Source: Hyalangium gracile
Lineage (GTDB): Bacteria; Myxococcota; Myxococcia; Myxococcales; Myxococcaceae
Assembly: GCF_020103725.1 (NCBI RefSeq)
Contig: NZ_JAHXBG010000010.1
Span: 62,001-126,000, forward strand
DNA: 64,000 nucleotides
Direction of reading: 5' to 3'
The position numbers were made by a program, and so were the translations under genes. The notes under the pieces are model-generated. The model made no database searches and was not told the origin of the DNA. It saw only the letters and a list, made by a program, of their open reading frames with translations. Below are positions 1 through 9,063 of the stretch, piece by piece; the stretch's first letter is position 1; each line of letters opens with the position of its first letter.

Positions 1-199
1 ACCCGTTGGTCGACGCGCTGTTGGAGCCGTACTGGTTCCAGATCTGCTTCGCGTCATCCAGGTAGGTCTGCTCGCCGCTCCAGCCCTCGTGGCGGAGGTT
101 CCAGCTCACCACCCGGAGGTAGGCGCCCGCCTGGGCGAGCGTGGGGACGACGAGTGCGCAGCACAGGACCGCGCGGAGGAGGAGCGCCTGCGGCTTCAT
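1..199 (-). CDS. Endonuclease/exonuclease/phosphatase (EEP) family secreted protein, 3' part beyond window
   Basis: The first 66 codons are visible and the rest lies beyond base 1. The start ATG at 197-199 opens a signal peptide (MKPQ, then an AL/L-rich core, ending near LAQA-GA). The mature protein begins LRVVSWNLRHEGW. The VxSWNLR pattern is the typical first strand of the EEP fold (exonuclease III, DNase I or sphingomyelinase-like), where the Asn is a catalytic or metal-site residue. It is probably an exported nuclease or phosphodiesterase. The catalytic His and Asp residues are not in the window, so substrate and activity cannot be judged. Confidence 0.6.
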   Translation of the reverse strand, partial: MKPQALLLRAVLCCALVVPTLAQAGAYLRVVSWNLRHEGWSGEQTYLDDAKQIWNQYGSNSASTNG

Positions 200-320
200 T
201 CGGTCACCTCGGGGGCTGTAGCGACCTGACAGGCCTGAAGTGTGACACAGGACGCAGCGCATCTCATGACGCACCCGCCCAGGAAGCACGCCCAGGCCTG
301 CCGCATCGCGGCGACCGGGC

Positions 321-932
321 TCAGCTCCCCCGAGGTATGAGCTGACCCACCAGCTCGCTCAGCCGCTCGATGCGCGCGTCTCCGTCCAGCCCCAGCCCCA
401 CGAAGCGCACGCCCGCCGCGCCGGCCGCGCCCCGGTCATAGCGCGAGTCGCCCACCATCAGCGCCTCCGCGGCCGTCACGCGCAGCCGCTCCAGCGCGTA
501 GAGCACCAGGTCCGGCGCGGGCTTCGAGCGGGGCACCAGGTCCGCGCACGCCACGCACTCGAAGCAGTCCGACAGGCTCGCGGCCTCCAGCAGCGTGGCG
601 GCCAGCGGCGACACCGTGTTCGTCACCACCGCCCGGCCCAGGCCCCGAGCGCCCAGCAGCTCCAACAGCGGGCGCGCCTCGGGGTTCACCCACACGTGCT
701 CGGCGTAGCGCGGGAAGTGCTCGATGTAGAAGCGGTCCAGCTCGGCCGGCGTACACCGCAGGCCGAACACCCGCACATCCGCCTCCGTGCCCTGGCCGAA
801 GGTGGGCTTGAACTCCGCGAGCGTCACGGGGCTGCCGCGGAAGTGCTCCCCCGCGGCCGCCACCACGTGCGCCCACGCCTCCTCGCTCTTGAGGAGGACG
901 CCATCCATGTCGAAGAGGACCGCTCGCAGCAC
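321..932 (-). CDS. HAD-superfamily phosphatase (phosphoglycolate phosphatase / beta-PGM-like)
   Basis: A protein of 203 residues. I start it at the GTG at 930-932 because the DxD motif (FDMDGVL) then falls at residues 8-10 as in the family; the longer frame adds only an Arg-rich non-homologous leader that overlaps the thioredoxin gene. HAD motif I (DMDG), motif II (VTNT), motif III (RSKPAP) and motif IV (GDSRYD) are all present, and a cap of about 60 residues lies between I and II, so this is subclass I. The substrate is probably a small phosphorylated metabolite. It starts 4 bases after the thioredoxin stop and is surely co-transcribed with thioredoxin and FKBP. Confidence 0.85.
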   Translation of the reverse strand: MLRAVLFDMDGVLLKSEEAWAHVVAAAGEHFRGSPVTLAEFKPTFGQGTEADVRVFGLRCTPAELDRFYIEHFPRYAEHVWVNPEARPLLELLGARGLGRAVVTNTVSPLAATLLEAASLSDCFECVACADLVPRSKPAPDLVLYALERLRVTAAEALMVGDSRYDRGAAGAAGVRFVGLGLDGDARIERLSELVGQLIPRGS

Positions 933-936
933 GCGC

Positions 937-1320
937 TCAGGCCTTGGGCGGCTCCTGTGCCGCGCGCTGGGCCTCCACCTGGCGGCGCACATCGTCCATG
1001 TCCAGCGCGCGCACCTTGGAGATCAGCTCCTCCAGCGCCGCGGCCGGCAGCGCGCCCGCCTGCTCGAACAGGAGGATGCCGTCCCGGAACACCATCAGCG
1101 TGGGGATGGAGCGGATCTCGAACGCCCCGGACAGCTCCGGCTGGGCGTCCGTGTCGATCTTCCCGAAGGTGATGTCCCCGTGCTTGTTGGACACCTGCTC
1201 GAAGATGGGAGCGAAGGCCCGGCACGGCCCGCACCACGCGGCCCACCAGTCCAGCAGGACGATGCCCTGCTTGCCCACCGTGTCCTTGAAGTTGTCCTTG
1301 CTGATTTCCATCGTCGCCAT
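937..1320 (-). CDS. Thioredoxin
   Basis: A protein of 127 residues with the canonical WCGPC redox site preceded by LLDWWAAW and followed by the cis-Pro region (IRSIPTLMVF). I start at the ATG at 1318-1320 (MATMEISKDNF), with a GAGCGAGG purine tract upstream; the longer frame adds 14 residues without family support. It has a C-terminal extension after the Trx fold (RALDMDDVRRQVEAQ). It is a cytoplasmic thiol-disulfide reductant. It sits between an FKBP upstream and a HAD phosphatase downstream on the same strand, suggesting a three-gene transcript. There are usually several trx genes in such genomes, so I give no symbol. Confidence 0.93.
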   Translation of the reverse strand: MATMEISKDNFKDTVGKQGIVLLDWWAAWCGPCRAFAPIFEQVSNKHGDITFGKIDTDAQPELSGAFEIRSIPTLMVFRDGILLFEQAGALPAAALEELISKVRALDMDDVRRQVEAQRAAQEPPKA

Positions 1321-1367
1321 GTTGGCCTCGCTCTCGGAACGGCCCGGAGCCCGGGCCGTCACCGTTC

Positions 1368-1691
1368 CTACTTCACGTCCAGCAGCTCCACCTCGAAGAT
1401 GAGCGTGGAGTTGGGAGGAATGACGGGCGGAAAGCCCCGCGAGCCGTACCCCATCTCCGGGGGGATGGTGAGCTTGCGCACCCCACCCACCTTCATTCCC
1501 GCCACGCCCTTGTCCCAGCCCTGGATGACCTGCCCCGCGCCGAGCCGGAAGGTGAAGCCCTCGTTGCGGTCCCGGCTGCTGTCGAACTTGGAGCCATTGG
1601 TGAGCGTGCCCACGTAGTGCACCGTCACCGTCTTGCCGGCCGTCGCCTCGGCGCCGGTGCCGACCTTCATGTCATCCAGCTTCAAGCTCAT
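1368..1691 (-). CDS. FKBP-type peptidyl-prolyl cis-trans isomerase
   Basis: A protein of 107 residues, the length of a single minimal FKBP domain. Family signatures are seen in order: [47 protein letters not shown] and a closing [11 protein letters not shown]. There is no signal peptide, so the protein is cytoplasmic. The ATG at 1689-1691 follows a good CAGGAGG ribosome-binding site. It catalyses proline isomerisation and may act as a folding helper. It leads the FKBP-thioredoxin-HAD transcript, and its upstream neighbour on the same strand ends with a strong terminator, so its promoter should lie in 1692-1771. Confidence 0.95.
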   Translation of the reverse strand: MSLKLDDMKVGTGAEATAGKTVTVHYVGTLTNGSKFDSSRDRNEGFTFRLGAGQVIQGWDKGVAGMKVGGVRKLTIPPEMGYGSRGFPPVIPPNSTLIFEVELLDVK

Positions 1692-1771
1692 CCACGGGCC
1701 TCCTGGGAAAGAAAAAGGACTGAAAACCCACCTTAACGCGCCAGGGGGGCGCGCGCTGCCCTAGAAAAGCG

Positions 1772-1811
1772 GCGGCGCGGCACCCTGTTCACTCCCGGGG
1801 TGCCGCGCCGC
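1772..1811 (-). terminator. Rho-independent terminator of the outer-membrane protein gene
   Basis: A perfect 14-base inverted repeat (1772-1785 against 1798-1811) with a 12-base loop lies just downstream of the stop at 1839. Read on the minus strand the stem is followed by CGCTTTTCTAG, a short U-rich tract. It separates the outer-membrane protein gene from the FKBP operon. Confidence 0.85.
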
Positions 1812-1838
1812 GTGGTCATGTTCGGGGTCGCACTCGGC

Positions 1839-2918
1839 CTAGAACGTACCGCCGATGTTCAGGGTGCCGGAGTAGCGGCCGTTCTCGTTCAGGCCCTCGT
1901 CGATGCCGGCGGCGAACTCCTGGTCGAACAGGAAGTTGTAGTTCGCCCGGAGATCCGCGGTGAAGTCACCGATGTGCGTGCGCAGACCGGCGCCCACCGG
2001 GACGTTGCCCACCATGTCGTCATCGAAGCCCGCGGCAGCGCCACGGAAGTTGTAGTCGCTGAAGCCGATGCCACCCAGCACGTACGGCTGCACCGGAGCG
2101 GCGCCCAGGCCCAGCGTCACCGCCGCCTGGCCACCGTTACGCACCAGGTCCGGGCCGCTCTCCGCACCGCCGATGGCCGCGTCCAGGTTGTTCACGGCGC
2201 CGCTGTAGCCCAGCTCGAGGCCGAGCACCTTGGACGGCTTGATGGACGCGGTGACACCGTAGGCGGGACCCGGGTTGATCTCGGGAGCCAGGGCGCCGGT
2301 GTAACCCTCCACACCACCGCCCAGCATCAGGGTCAGGCCACGCATGTTGGCCGCGGACTCCTTGCGCTCGCCGTCATCCACGTCATCGGTGATCGGGGTG
2401 AAGGCGCCAGGGCTCGGCTCCACCGGCGTCACCGGAGCGGCCGGAGGAGTCACCTGCGGCTCACGCAGGGGCTCGCTCTGGTAGCCGCTGCCACCCGCTC
2501 CCAGGTCGGACGAGATGTCCTGATTGATGGCCCCACTGCCGCCCGTGCCGGCGCCGCTCTTCACCGGCTGGCAGCGCAGCAGGATGTCGCCGGACTGAGC
2601 GTTCACGCCCGCGCTCCCACTGCCACCGAGCCCCTGGTCCATGCTGGACTGGTCGCTGGTGCTGAGGTCCTGGTCCACGGCCTGCTCGTCCACGGTGAGG
2701 TCCTGGTCCATGCCGACCTGGCCGCTGCCACCAATGGCGTCATCCACGGGCTGAGTCTCGATGACGGTCTGGCTCTCATCGCCAGCCGTCTGCGGGCTCA
2801 CGCTCGCCTGCGTGTCGTTCATCTTGTAGCCCGGTGGGCAGTCCTTGTTGTCTCCAGCAAGGGCCACGCCGCCGTACAGGAGCGCCGCGACAGCGCCCAC
2901 CAGAATCTTCGTTTTCAT
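1839..2918 (-). CDS. Outer-membrane beta-barrel protein with Asp/Gln/Ser-rich N-terminal region
   Basis: A protein of 359 residues. The ATG at 2916-2918 follows GGAGGG and opens a clear signal peptide (MKTKILVGAVAALLYGGVALA). Residues about 35-130 are low-complexity and acidic, with repeated DQDL/DQ motifs and a lone Cys pair. A Pro-rich linker is followed by a C-terminal barrel with alternating hydrophobic strands (VTLGLGAAPVQPYVLGGIGF, FTADLRANYNF) and a terminal Phe, the usual outer-membrane assembly signal. It resembles eight-stranded OmpA/OmpW-type barrels. No periplasmic OmpA peptidoglycan-binding domain is seen. Its function beyond a surface porin or structural role is unknown. A strong terminator follows. 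Confidence 0.8.
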   Translation of the reverse strand: MKTKILVGAVAALLYGGVALAGDNKDCPPGYKMNDTQASVSPQTAGDESQTVIETQPVDDAIGGSGQVGMDQDLTVDEQAVDQDLSTSDQSSMDQGLGGSGSAGVNAQSGDILLRCQPVKSGAGTGGSGAINQDISSDLGAGGSGYQSEPLREPQVTPPAAPVTPVEPSPGAFTPITDDVDDGERKESAANMRGLTLMLGGGVEGYTGALAPEINPGPAYGVTASIKPSKVLGLELGYSGAVNNLDAAIGGAESGPDLVRNGGQAAVTLGLGAAPVQPYVLGGIGFSDYNFRGAAAGFDDDMVGNVPVGAGLRTHIGDFTADLRANYNFLFDQEFAAGIDEGLNENGRYSGTLNIGGTF

Positions 2919-3061
2919 CCAACCCTCCGTTGTCGGTTGACCGACATGAAGGTTGTTGCCGCCAGCACATCCGGCAAGGAGCGGATCAGGTCGCCAGGGT
3001 GCGCCAGAGCCCCCGCGTGGGGAGCAGCCAGCCGACCAGCTCAGGAGATTCGGTGCCTTGG

Positions 3062-4951
3062 CTACCCCTTCGTCCACTCGGAGCCGGTGACGACGGGCAA
3101 TTGCAGGGCGCGCTCGCGGTCCAGGTCCAGGTTGCCGATGTGCAAGGACAGCGGCGACTGCACCCACTTGTAGATGGACTGGAGGAAGAGCCGGACGAAC
3201 TTCTCCACGTAGCCCTGGAGCCGCGCCGGCTCCACCTCGGGGAACATGGCGGTGAGGGCCTGCACCAGCTCGGAGGGCACCAGCTTCTCTCCGGCGAAGA
3301 GGTAGAAGCACGCGTCCAGGATGGGGAAGGGCATCAGCTCCTCCTCGCCCACCTGGTTGTGCGCCAGCTCCGGGCCCGCGGGCTTGGCCAGCACCTTCTT
3401 GATGCCCTCGTAGCCCGTCTTCTCCCGCAGGTAGTCCAGCAGGTACATCACCACCGTCTTGGGCACGTTGGCGATGACGGCCAGCGCCCCCATCAAGTCT
3501 CCGCCGATGGTGGTGTAGCCCACCGCCTTCTCGCTCATGTTCCCCGTCTGGAGGAACAGGCCGCCGCACGAGTTGGACCAGTTCCACATGCGCTGGGCGC
3601 GCAGGCGGGCCTGGATGTTCTGCTCGGTGACGGGCGTGACGGCCTGGTCTCCCAGCATCTGCCTCACCACGCCGAGCTCGCGGTCGAAGGCCTCCTCGAT
3701 GGGGACCACCTGGAAGGGGACGCCCAGCTCGCGGGCGATGGTCTCCGCGGCCTCGCGCGTGGCGTCGCTGGAGTAGCGGCTGGGCATGTAGAAGGCGCGC
3801 AGCAGCGAGCCCGGGTCCTCCGGGCGCACCCGCTTCGCGTACCGGTGCGCGATGAGCAGCGTCAGCAGCGAGTCCCGCCCGCCCGACAGCGCGATGCCAA
3901 TCACCTTGAAGGCGCGCGTCTTCTCGAAGTAGTCCCCCACGCCCTGCGCGAGCGCGTCCAGCAGGTCCTCGCACAGCGCCTCGCGGGCGGGGCGGCGCTG
4001 ATCCGGCCCCGGCAGGAAGAAGCTGCGGTGCGGCGGCACGGGGTAGGTGAGCTTCTCGCGCCGGCTCTTCACGGCGCCCGTGCAGTCCAGCGTGGGCACC
4101 AGCTTGCCGCCCCGGGCCATCCACTCCTCGCGATCATCGCGCCAGGTGGTGTTCTCCGAGCGCAGGCGCATGGTGCGGTCCAGGTCCACCACCGCCGTGG
4201 TGTGGCCCTCCTGGAAGCGAGGCGTCTCCTGGATGTGGCGGCCGTTCTGGTTCAGGAAGCCGCCGCCGTCGAAGATGATGCCGTCATTGCTGCCCAGCGC
4301 GTTCGCGTAGGCGATGGTGCACTGGTGGTCCGCGGCCCGCGTGGCGAGCAATTCGCGGCGCGTGTCCACGAAGCCCAGGCGGAAGGGCGAGGCCGACAGG
4401 TTCACCACCAGCTCGCCGCCCGAGTACGTGCGCCGGCGCTGCGGCCCGTCCGCGCTCCAGATGTCCTCGCACACCTCCGGGGCCAGGGTGCCGAAGTCGA
4501 AGCGGAACAGGTAGTCACCCAGCGGCACGCCGCGGTGCACCTCCGCCATGCCCGGGTAGCCGCGCGACCAGGTGCGGCCCTCGTAGAAGATGTTGTAGGT
4601 AGGCAGCTTCTCCTTGGGCACCAGCCCCAGCACCTTGCCGCTGGCGACGACGGCCGCGCAGTTGAGGCGCAGGCCCTGGTGGGCCACCGCCACGCCCAGG
4701 ACGAAGACGGTGGAGAAGCCCGCCGTCTCCCGCGCGAAGCGCTCCAGCTCCGGCCACTGGTGCTCGATGAAGCCCTGCCACTGGATGAGGTCCTCGGCCG
4801 GGTAGCCACCGATGAGCTGCTCCTGGAAGAGCCCCACGGTGACGTCCTCCGCCGCCATCTTCCTCGCCAGCGCGAGCGCCCGATCCACGTTGCGCGAGAA
4901 GGCGCCCACGGTGGTGTTGATGCTGGCGATCCCAACCTTGACGAGCCGCAT
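3062..4951 (-). CDS. nadE: Glutamine-dependent NAD+ synthetase
   Basis: A protein of 629 residues, the size of the two-domain (glutaminase plus synthetase) enzyme. The N-terminal nitrilase-type amidohydrolase carries Glu44 (FQEQL), Lys113/115 (VPKEKLPTY) and the nucleophile Cys161 (APEVCEDIW). The C-terminal synthetase has the ATP pyrophosphatase loop SGGRDS at 356-361 (SGGxDS consensus) and a late GNMSEKAVGYTTIGGD segment that binds deamido-NAD. It makes NAD+ from deamido-NAD, ATP and glutamine, the last step of NAD synthesis. It stands alone on the minus strand. Confidence 0.95.
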   Translation of the reverse strand: MRLVKVGIASINTTVGAFSRNVDRALALARKMAAEDVTVGLFQEQLIGGYPAEDLIQWQGFIEHQWPELERFARETAGFSTVFVLGVAVAHQGLRLNCAAVVASGKVLGLVPKEKLPTYNIFYEGRTWSRGYPGMAEVHRGVPLGDYLFRFDFGTLAPEVCEDIWSADGPQRRRTYSGGELVVNLSASPFRLGFVDTRRELLATRAADHQCTIAYANALGSNDGIIFDGGGFLNQNGRHIQETPRFQEGHTTAVVDLDRTMRLRSENTTWRDDREEWMARGGKLVPTLDCTGAVKSRREKLTYPVPPHRSFFLPGPDQRRPAREALCEDLLDALAQGVGDYFEKTRAFKVIGIALSGGRDSLLTLLIAHRYAKRVRPEDPGSLLRAFYMPSRYSSDATREAAETIARELGVPFQVVPIEEAFDRELGVVRQMLGDQAVTPVTEQNIQARLRAQRMWNWSNSCGGLFLQTGNMSEKAVGYTTIGGDLMGALAVIANVPKTVVMYLLDYLREKTGYEGIKKVLAKPAGPELAHNQVGEEELMPFPILDACFYLFAGEKLVPSELVQALTAMFPEVEPARLQGYVEKFVRLFLQSIYKWVQSPLSLHIGNLDLDRERALQLPVVTGSEWTKG

Positions 4952-5068
4952 GGGTGCGAGTCCCCTTCGAGCCCGCGGCCTGCCCGTGCACCGTCGGGCC
5001 GGTGTCGTGTCCGCCCCCAGCAGACGCCTGGGAGGGGCACGGACGCAAGTTCTTCAGTACCGGGGAGC

Positions 5069-5725
5069 TCAGTTCATCAGGCCCGAAGGCCGCAGGGGCT
5101 GGAGCCGACCGATGAGCTCCCCCACCTCGTCAATCACCGACTGCAGGCGCCGGCGCACGTCCAGCTGGAGCAGCAGCTGCTGGCGCCGCTCGGGCTCGGG
5201 GATGATGGCCGAGGCCACCACGTCCGCCAGGGTGCCCCCGGTGGCCCGCGCCACCGCCGGCAGCAGCCCCTCCGAGAACGACGGAGGCACGCGCCCGGCC
5301 AGCTCGAGGACCGCCTGCCGCAGCTGCTCCTCCTCCGGCCCGTGGTAGGGCGGGTCGGGCAGCAGCTCGACGCGCGCCTCGCGGTACAGGTGCTCCGCGG
5401 GCAACTCGGAGAGCATGCGGGCGCGGCAGACTCCCTGGAGGAGGATGTTGTAGCGCCCGTCCTCGAGCTCCTCGTCCCAGGCGATGAGGCCCACGCACAT
5501 CATCCGCGCCATCGTGGGCCGCCCCGCGTAGTGGGCCTCCCAGCCCGGCTCCAGCTGCGCGAGCGCCATGACGCGGTCCCCGTCCAGGGCGTCCCGCACG
5601 AGCTGACGGTAGCGCGGCTCGAAGATGTGCAGGGGCAGCACGGCGTGGGGGAGCAGGACGGCCGAAGGCAGTGGGAAGACCTTCAGCGCCTCTGCGGACT
5701 GCGTGATGCGTTCCTGGACCGTCAT
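5069..5725 (-). CDS. Lon N-terminal (LON substrate-binding) domain protein
   Basis: A protein of 218 residues starting at the ATG at 5723-5725, preceded by GGTGAGGGTGAAG. The sequence VFPLPSAVLLPHAVLPLHIFEPRYRQLV is split over the classic first strands of the Lon substrate-binding domain, followed by the GVxRARML segment. There is no ATPase or protease domain, so this is the common standalone YcbW/YdhA-type protein of unknown function, possibly a substrate adaptor. The longer frame adds 25 residues of low support. It is divergent from the VTT membrane protein that follows. Confidence 0.85.
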   Translation of the reverse strand: MTVQERITQSAEALKVFPLPSAVLLPHAVLPLHIFEPRYRQLVRDALDGDRVMALAQLEPGWEAHYAGRPTMARMMCVGLIAWDEELEDGRYNILLQGVCRARMLSELPAEHLYREARVELLPDPPYHGPEEEQLRQAVLELAGRVPPSFSEGLLPAVARATGGTLADVVASAIIPEPERRQQLLLQLDVRRRLQSVIDEVGELIGRLQPLRPSGLMN

Positions 5726-5853
5726 GGCTTCACCCTCACCGTTCTTTTTGTTCATAAGTATCGGTTGCACCGGTCGCATCCCAATCAAGCGGGCGCTCAC
5801 CGGCTCGCAGGGCGGTGGAAACCTGCCACGGTTCCGCTAGGGTGCGCGACCAC

Positions 5854-6432
5854 ATGTCGGACATGTCCCCAGCTCCTGCCGCCACTCCCGCTCCGCCCCA
5901 GAAGCTCTCCTGGTACCGCAGGCTCTACATGCGGGTGGAGGCGCTGTCCTCGTCGAAGCATGCCCTGGCGGCCATGCTGCTCGTGTCCGTGGTGGACGGC
6001 TCCGTCTTCCCCATCCCGCCCTTCGCGCTGCTGGTCCCCATGGTGCTGGCCCAGCCGCGCAAGTGGGTGCGCTACGCGGTGCTGGGCACGGTGGCCAGCC
6101 TCTTCGGCGGGCTCATCGGCTACTGGCTGGGCACCCTCATCAACGCGGGGGCCGTCAGCTTCCTGGAGATCGACCTGAACGTGCGGGTGCAGCGCTTCGG
6201 CATCGACGCCACGGTGGGCGAGCTGCTGGGGCAGAACTTCTGGGTGCTGTCGCTGCTGTGCTCCATCCTGCCCACGCCGTTCAAGGTGGTGGCCATCGGC
6301 AGCGGCATGGTGTCCGTGCCGCTGGACCGCTTCCTGCTGGCGGCCATCATCGGGCGCACGGTGCGCTTCTTCGCCGTGGCCGGGGTGATGCGCTTCGTGG
6401 GCCCCACCGCGCGCAGGTGGCTGCGCGTCTGA
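5854..6432 (+). CDS. VTT/YqaA-like (DedA relative) inner-membrane protein
   Basis: A protein of 192 residues with about four to five membrane segments. It has the YqaA/VTT pattern: a re-entrant loop with VDGSVFPIPPF near the start, then GGLIGYWLGTLIN, and a late SILPTPFKVVAIGSG helix hairpin rich in Pro and Gly. DedA/VTT relatives move phospholipids or small solutes across the membrane, but the role of YqaA proteins is not settled. I chose the ATG at 5854; the ATG at 5863 is also possible, and the ribosome-binding site is weak. It ends 21 bases from the convergent hybrid kinase. Confidence 0.75.
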   Translation: MSDMSPAPAATPAPPQKLSWYRRLYMRVEALSSSKHALAAMLLVSVVDGSVFPIPPFALLVPMVLAQPRKWVRYAVLGTVASLFGGLIGYWLGTLINAGAVSFLEIDLNVRVQRFGIDATVGELLGQNFWVLSLLCSILPTPFKVVAIGSGMVSVPLDRFLLAAIIGRTVRFFAVAGVMRFVGPTARRWLRV

Positions 6433-6453
6433 GCCTGGCCGCACGCCGGGCTC

Positions 6454-8883
6454 TCAGGAGCCGGTCTGCCGCAGCTCGGGCGTGAGCGCCGCGTCGATGG
6501 TGGCCAGCAGCAGCTCCGGCGGCACCGGCTTCTCCAGCACCAGGTTGGGCACGGTGCGCACGAAGTCGATCGCCGCCTCCGTGTAGGCCCCGCCAGACAT
6601 GAAGACCAGCCGCCGCGCCAGCTCCGGGGCCTGCTCGCTCAGTTTCTCGTAGAGGTCCATCCCCGTCGTCCCGGGCATCTGCAGATCGCACACGACGACG
6701 TCGAAGCGCTGCCCGGAGGACACCAGCGCCAGCGCGTCCTTGCCACACGTGGCGGTGACGACCTCGTGCACGGGCTCCAGCAGCAGCCGCATGGACTGGG
6801 CCAGCCTCGGCTCGTCATCGACGATGAGGACGCGCACCCGCCGTGCCAGGGCCCGGGAGCTCGGGGTCCGCGGCTCGGCGCGAGCCTCGGGCACCTCGCG
6901 CGTCACCGCCTCGGGCGCGGCCGGGAGCAGGACGGTGAAGACGGAGCCTTTGCCGGGTTCGCTGTGCACGTGAATCTCCCCCCCATGGGCGCGGACGATC
7001 TGCTGGCTGATGGAGAGCCCGAGCCCGGTGCCCTCCTCGAGAGACTTGGTGGTGAAGAACGGCTCGAAGATGTGCGGGAGCACCTCGGGGTGGATGCCGC
7101 GGCCCGTGTCCGACACCTCCACCTGGGCCCGACCGTCCGGCGCCGTGCGGGTGCGGACGCGCACCACGTGCTGCTCCGGCGCGCCCTCGGGGATGGCCTG
7201 CACCGCGTTGACCAGGAGGTTGAGGAGCACCTGGCCCAGCCGGCCCTCGCTCGCCAGCACGCGGGGCACCGACCCGTAGTCCTCCTCCAGCCGCGCCCTG
7301 TCACGGAGCACGTGCCGCACCATCCGGAGCGCGGGCGTGGTCACCTCGCGCAGGTCCACCGGCTTGCGCTCCTGCGCCCCCTCGCGGCTGAACATGCGCA
7401 GATCCTGGACGATGTGGCGGATGCGCTCGGCGCCCTCCTGCGCGTCGCGGAGCTGGACGAGCGCGTCCACCGCTCCGGCCCGGCCCTGGCCCAGGCTGCG
7501 CACCGCGCCCTCCAGGCTCAGCTCCAGGTAGGCCAGCGGGTTCTGGATCTCGTGGCCCACGCCGGCGGCGAGCGTGCCCACCGCGGCCACGCGCTCGGCG
7601 GCCATGAGGCGGGTGCGCAGCTCCTGGGTGGCCGTGACGTCCCGGTGGATGGAGACCAGGTGCGTCACCTTGCCGTCCGCGTCCCTCACCGGTGACAGCT
7701 GCAGCTCGCTGGGCACCCGCTTGCCATCCCGGTGCCGCAGCAGCACCTGGCAGCGGAAGAGCTCCCCCTGGCGCATGGCCGTCTCCAGCCGCTGGCGCGT
7801 CTCCGGATCCATCTCGCCCGCGAACTCGCGAGGCGAGCGCCCCATCAGCTCCACCATGCCCAGGCCCACCATCGCGCGGAAGGCCTCGTTGGCGAAGAGC
7901 ACCTTGGGGCCCGAGGGAGTCACCGCGCAGATGACGACGCCCTCGCTCACGCTGCGCACGGCGGCCGCCAGCAGCTCCATGCGCTTCGTCGCGTCCCGCC
8001 GGCCAGCGCTGGCCGCCGCGAGCAGCAGGCACGTGGTGGCACCCACGCCGATGAAGAACTGCCACAGCACCAGCGTCTGGGCGCTGGCCTGCGACTGGAG
8101 CTCCGTCTGCGACGGCCCCAGCCGCACCATCACGCCCCAGAGGGAGAACACGGTGAGGAAGAGCGTCACCAGCGAGACGCCCCGCGGCCCGAAGCGCAGC
8201 GCGGCCCACACCGCCAGCGGGAAGAGGAAGAACGTCCCGATGTACCAGGAGGACGGCCCCACCAGCGCCGCCGTGAAGAGCGCCAGGCAGATCAGCAGCG
8301 TGCAGCTGGTGAGCGCCATCGCCTCCAGGCGCCGCTCCACGGGCTGTCTGGCCCACAGCAGCAGCAGCACGGGCGTCACCACGACGATGCCCATCGCGTC
8401 CCCGCCCCACCACACCCCGACCGCCTTCATGAAGTCGGCCCACGGGAGGATGCCCTCGGCCGCGAGGCTCAGGTTCCCGATGAGGGCGCTCACCAGCGAG
8501 CACCCGACGGCCGCTCCCAGGATGAGCGCGACGACGTCCTGGACCCGCTCCAGCGCCGCCGAGAAGTCCAGCCGCCGCAGCAGCCACACCCCCAGCACCG
8601 CCTCCAGGGTGGCGCCCGTGCTCGTCACCAGGCTGCCGATCAGCGGCGCCTGCCAGAACAGGGTCGACAGGAAGGAGCCCAGGAAGATGCCGGGCCAGCG
8701 AGACGCTCCGCACAGCAGCAGCCCACCCAGCGCTACCCCGGAAGCCGGCCACACGGGACTGACGCTCGAGTGGACGAGCGAGAAGGCCATCCCCGCCTTG
8801 GCGGCCACCAGATAGGCCGCCGCCAGCGCGAGCATCGCGAGGATGCTCCGCGGCTCATACGCCCAGGCGATGCGTTCACGCAT
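6454..8883 (-). CDS. MASE1 - PAS - histidine kinase - receiver hybrid sensor
   Basis: A protein of 809 residues. Residues about 12-290 form a multi-helix membrane sensor with the MASE1 signature (VSPVWPASGVALGGLLL). A PAS domain covers about 300-420. HisKA has the phosphorylated His444 (VGHEIQNPL), and HATPase_c has the N box (NLLVNAVQAI), DTGRGI, FEPFFTTK and GTGLGLS. A C-terminal receiver (about 684-800) carries the acidic pair VDDEP, the phospho-acceptor Asp733 (VVCDLQMPG) and the Lys of EKPV. All catalytic residues are intact, so it should autophosphorylate and pass the phosphate to its own receiver. No separate output gene is adjacent. Confidence 0.93.
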   Translation of the reverse strand: MRERIAWAYEPRSILAMLALAAAYLVAAKAGMAFSLVHSSVSPVWPASGVALGGLLLCGASRWPGIFLGSFLSTLFWQAPLIGSLVTSTGATLEAVLGVWLLRRLDFSAALERVQDVVALILGAAVGCSLVSALIGNLSLAAEGILPWADFMKAVGVWWGGDAMGIVVVTPVLLLLWARQPVERRLEAMALTSCTLLICLALFTAALVGPSSWYIGTFFLFPLAVWAALRFGPRGVSLVTLFLTVFSLWGVMVRLGPSQTELQSQASAQTLVLWQFFIGVGATTCLLLAAASAGRRDATKRMELLAAAVRSVSEGVVICAVTPSGPKVLFANEAFRAMVGLGMVELMGRSPREFAGEMDPETRQRLETAMRQGELFRCQVLLRHRDGKRVPSELQLSPVRDADGKVTHLVSIHRDVTATQELRTRLMAAERVAAVGTLAAGVGHEIQNPLAYLELSLEGAVRSLGQGRAGAVDALVQLRDAQEGAERIRHIVQDLRMFSREGAQERKPVDLREVTTPALRMVRHVLRDRARLEEDYGSVPRVLASEGRLGQVLLNLLVNAVQAIPEGAPEQHVVRVRTRTAPDGRAQVEVSDTGRGIHPEVLPHIFEPFFTTKSLEEGTGLGLSISQQIVRAHGGEIHVHSEPGKGSVFTVLLPAAPEAVTREVPEARAEPRTPSSRALARRVRVLIVDDEPRLAQSMRLLLEPVHEVVTATCGKDALALVSSGQRFDVVVCDLQMPGTTGMDLYEKLSEQAPELARRLVFMSGGAYTEAAIDFVRTVPNLVLEKPVPPELLLATIDAALTPELRQTGS

Positions 8884-9063
8884 CCAGATGATGACTGCCC
8901 CCCGTGTCCCCCCCGCCTCGGCGGGTGATGCATTGAGGCCCCATCGTACCGGTGTGGTGGGTCAAAGCAACCCCCTGATCCACGGAACATCACGCTTCCG
9001 GAAAGGGGGATGCAATGGCCGGGCGCCCCCTGCGTAGGAAAAGGCAAGGAGGAAGCGAAAACG

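Noticed and set aside
154..345. A short plus-strand frame of 63 codons at the left edge
   Set aside because: It overlaps the signal peptide of the EEP gene on the other strand, and its product has no recognisable features.
2834..6178. A plus-strand frame of 1114 codons across nadE and the Lon-N gene
   Set aside because: It is antisense to clear nadE and Lon-N genes with intact motifs; Arg/His/Gln-rich composition is typical of a high-GC shadow frame.
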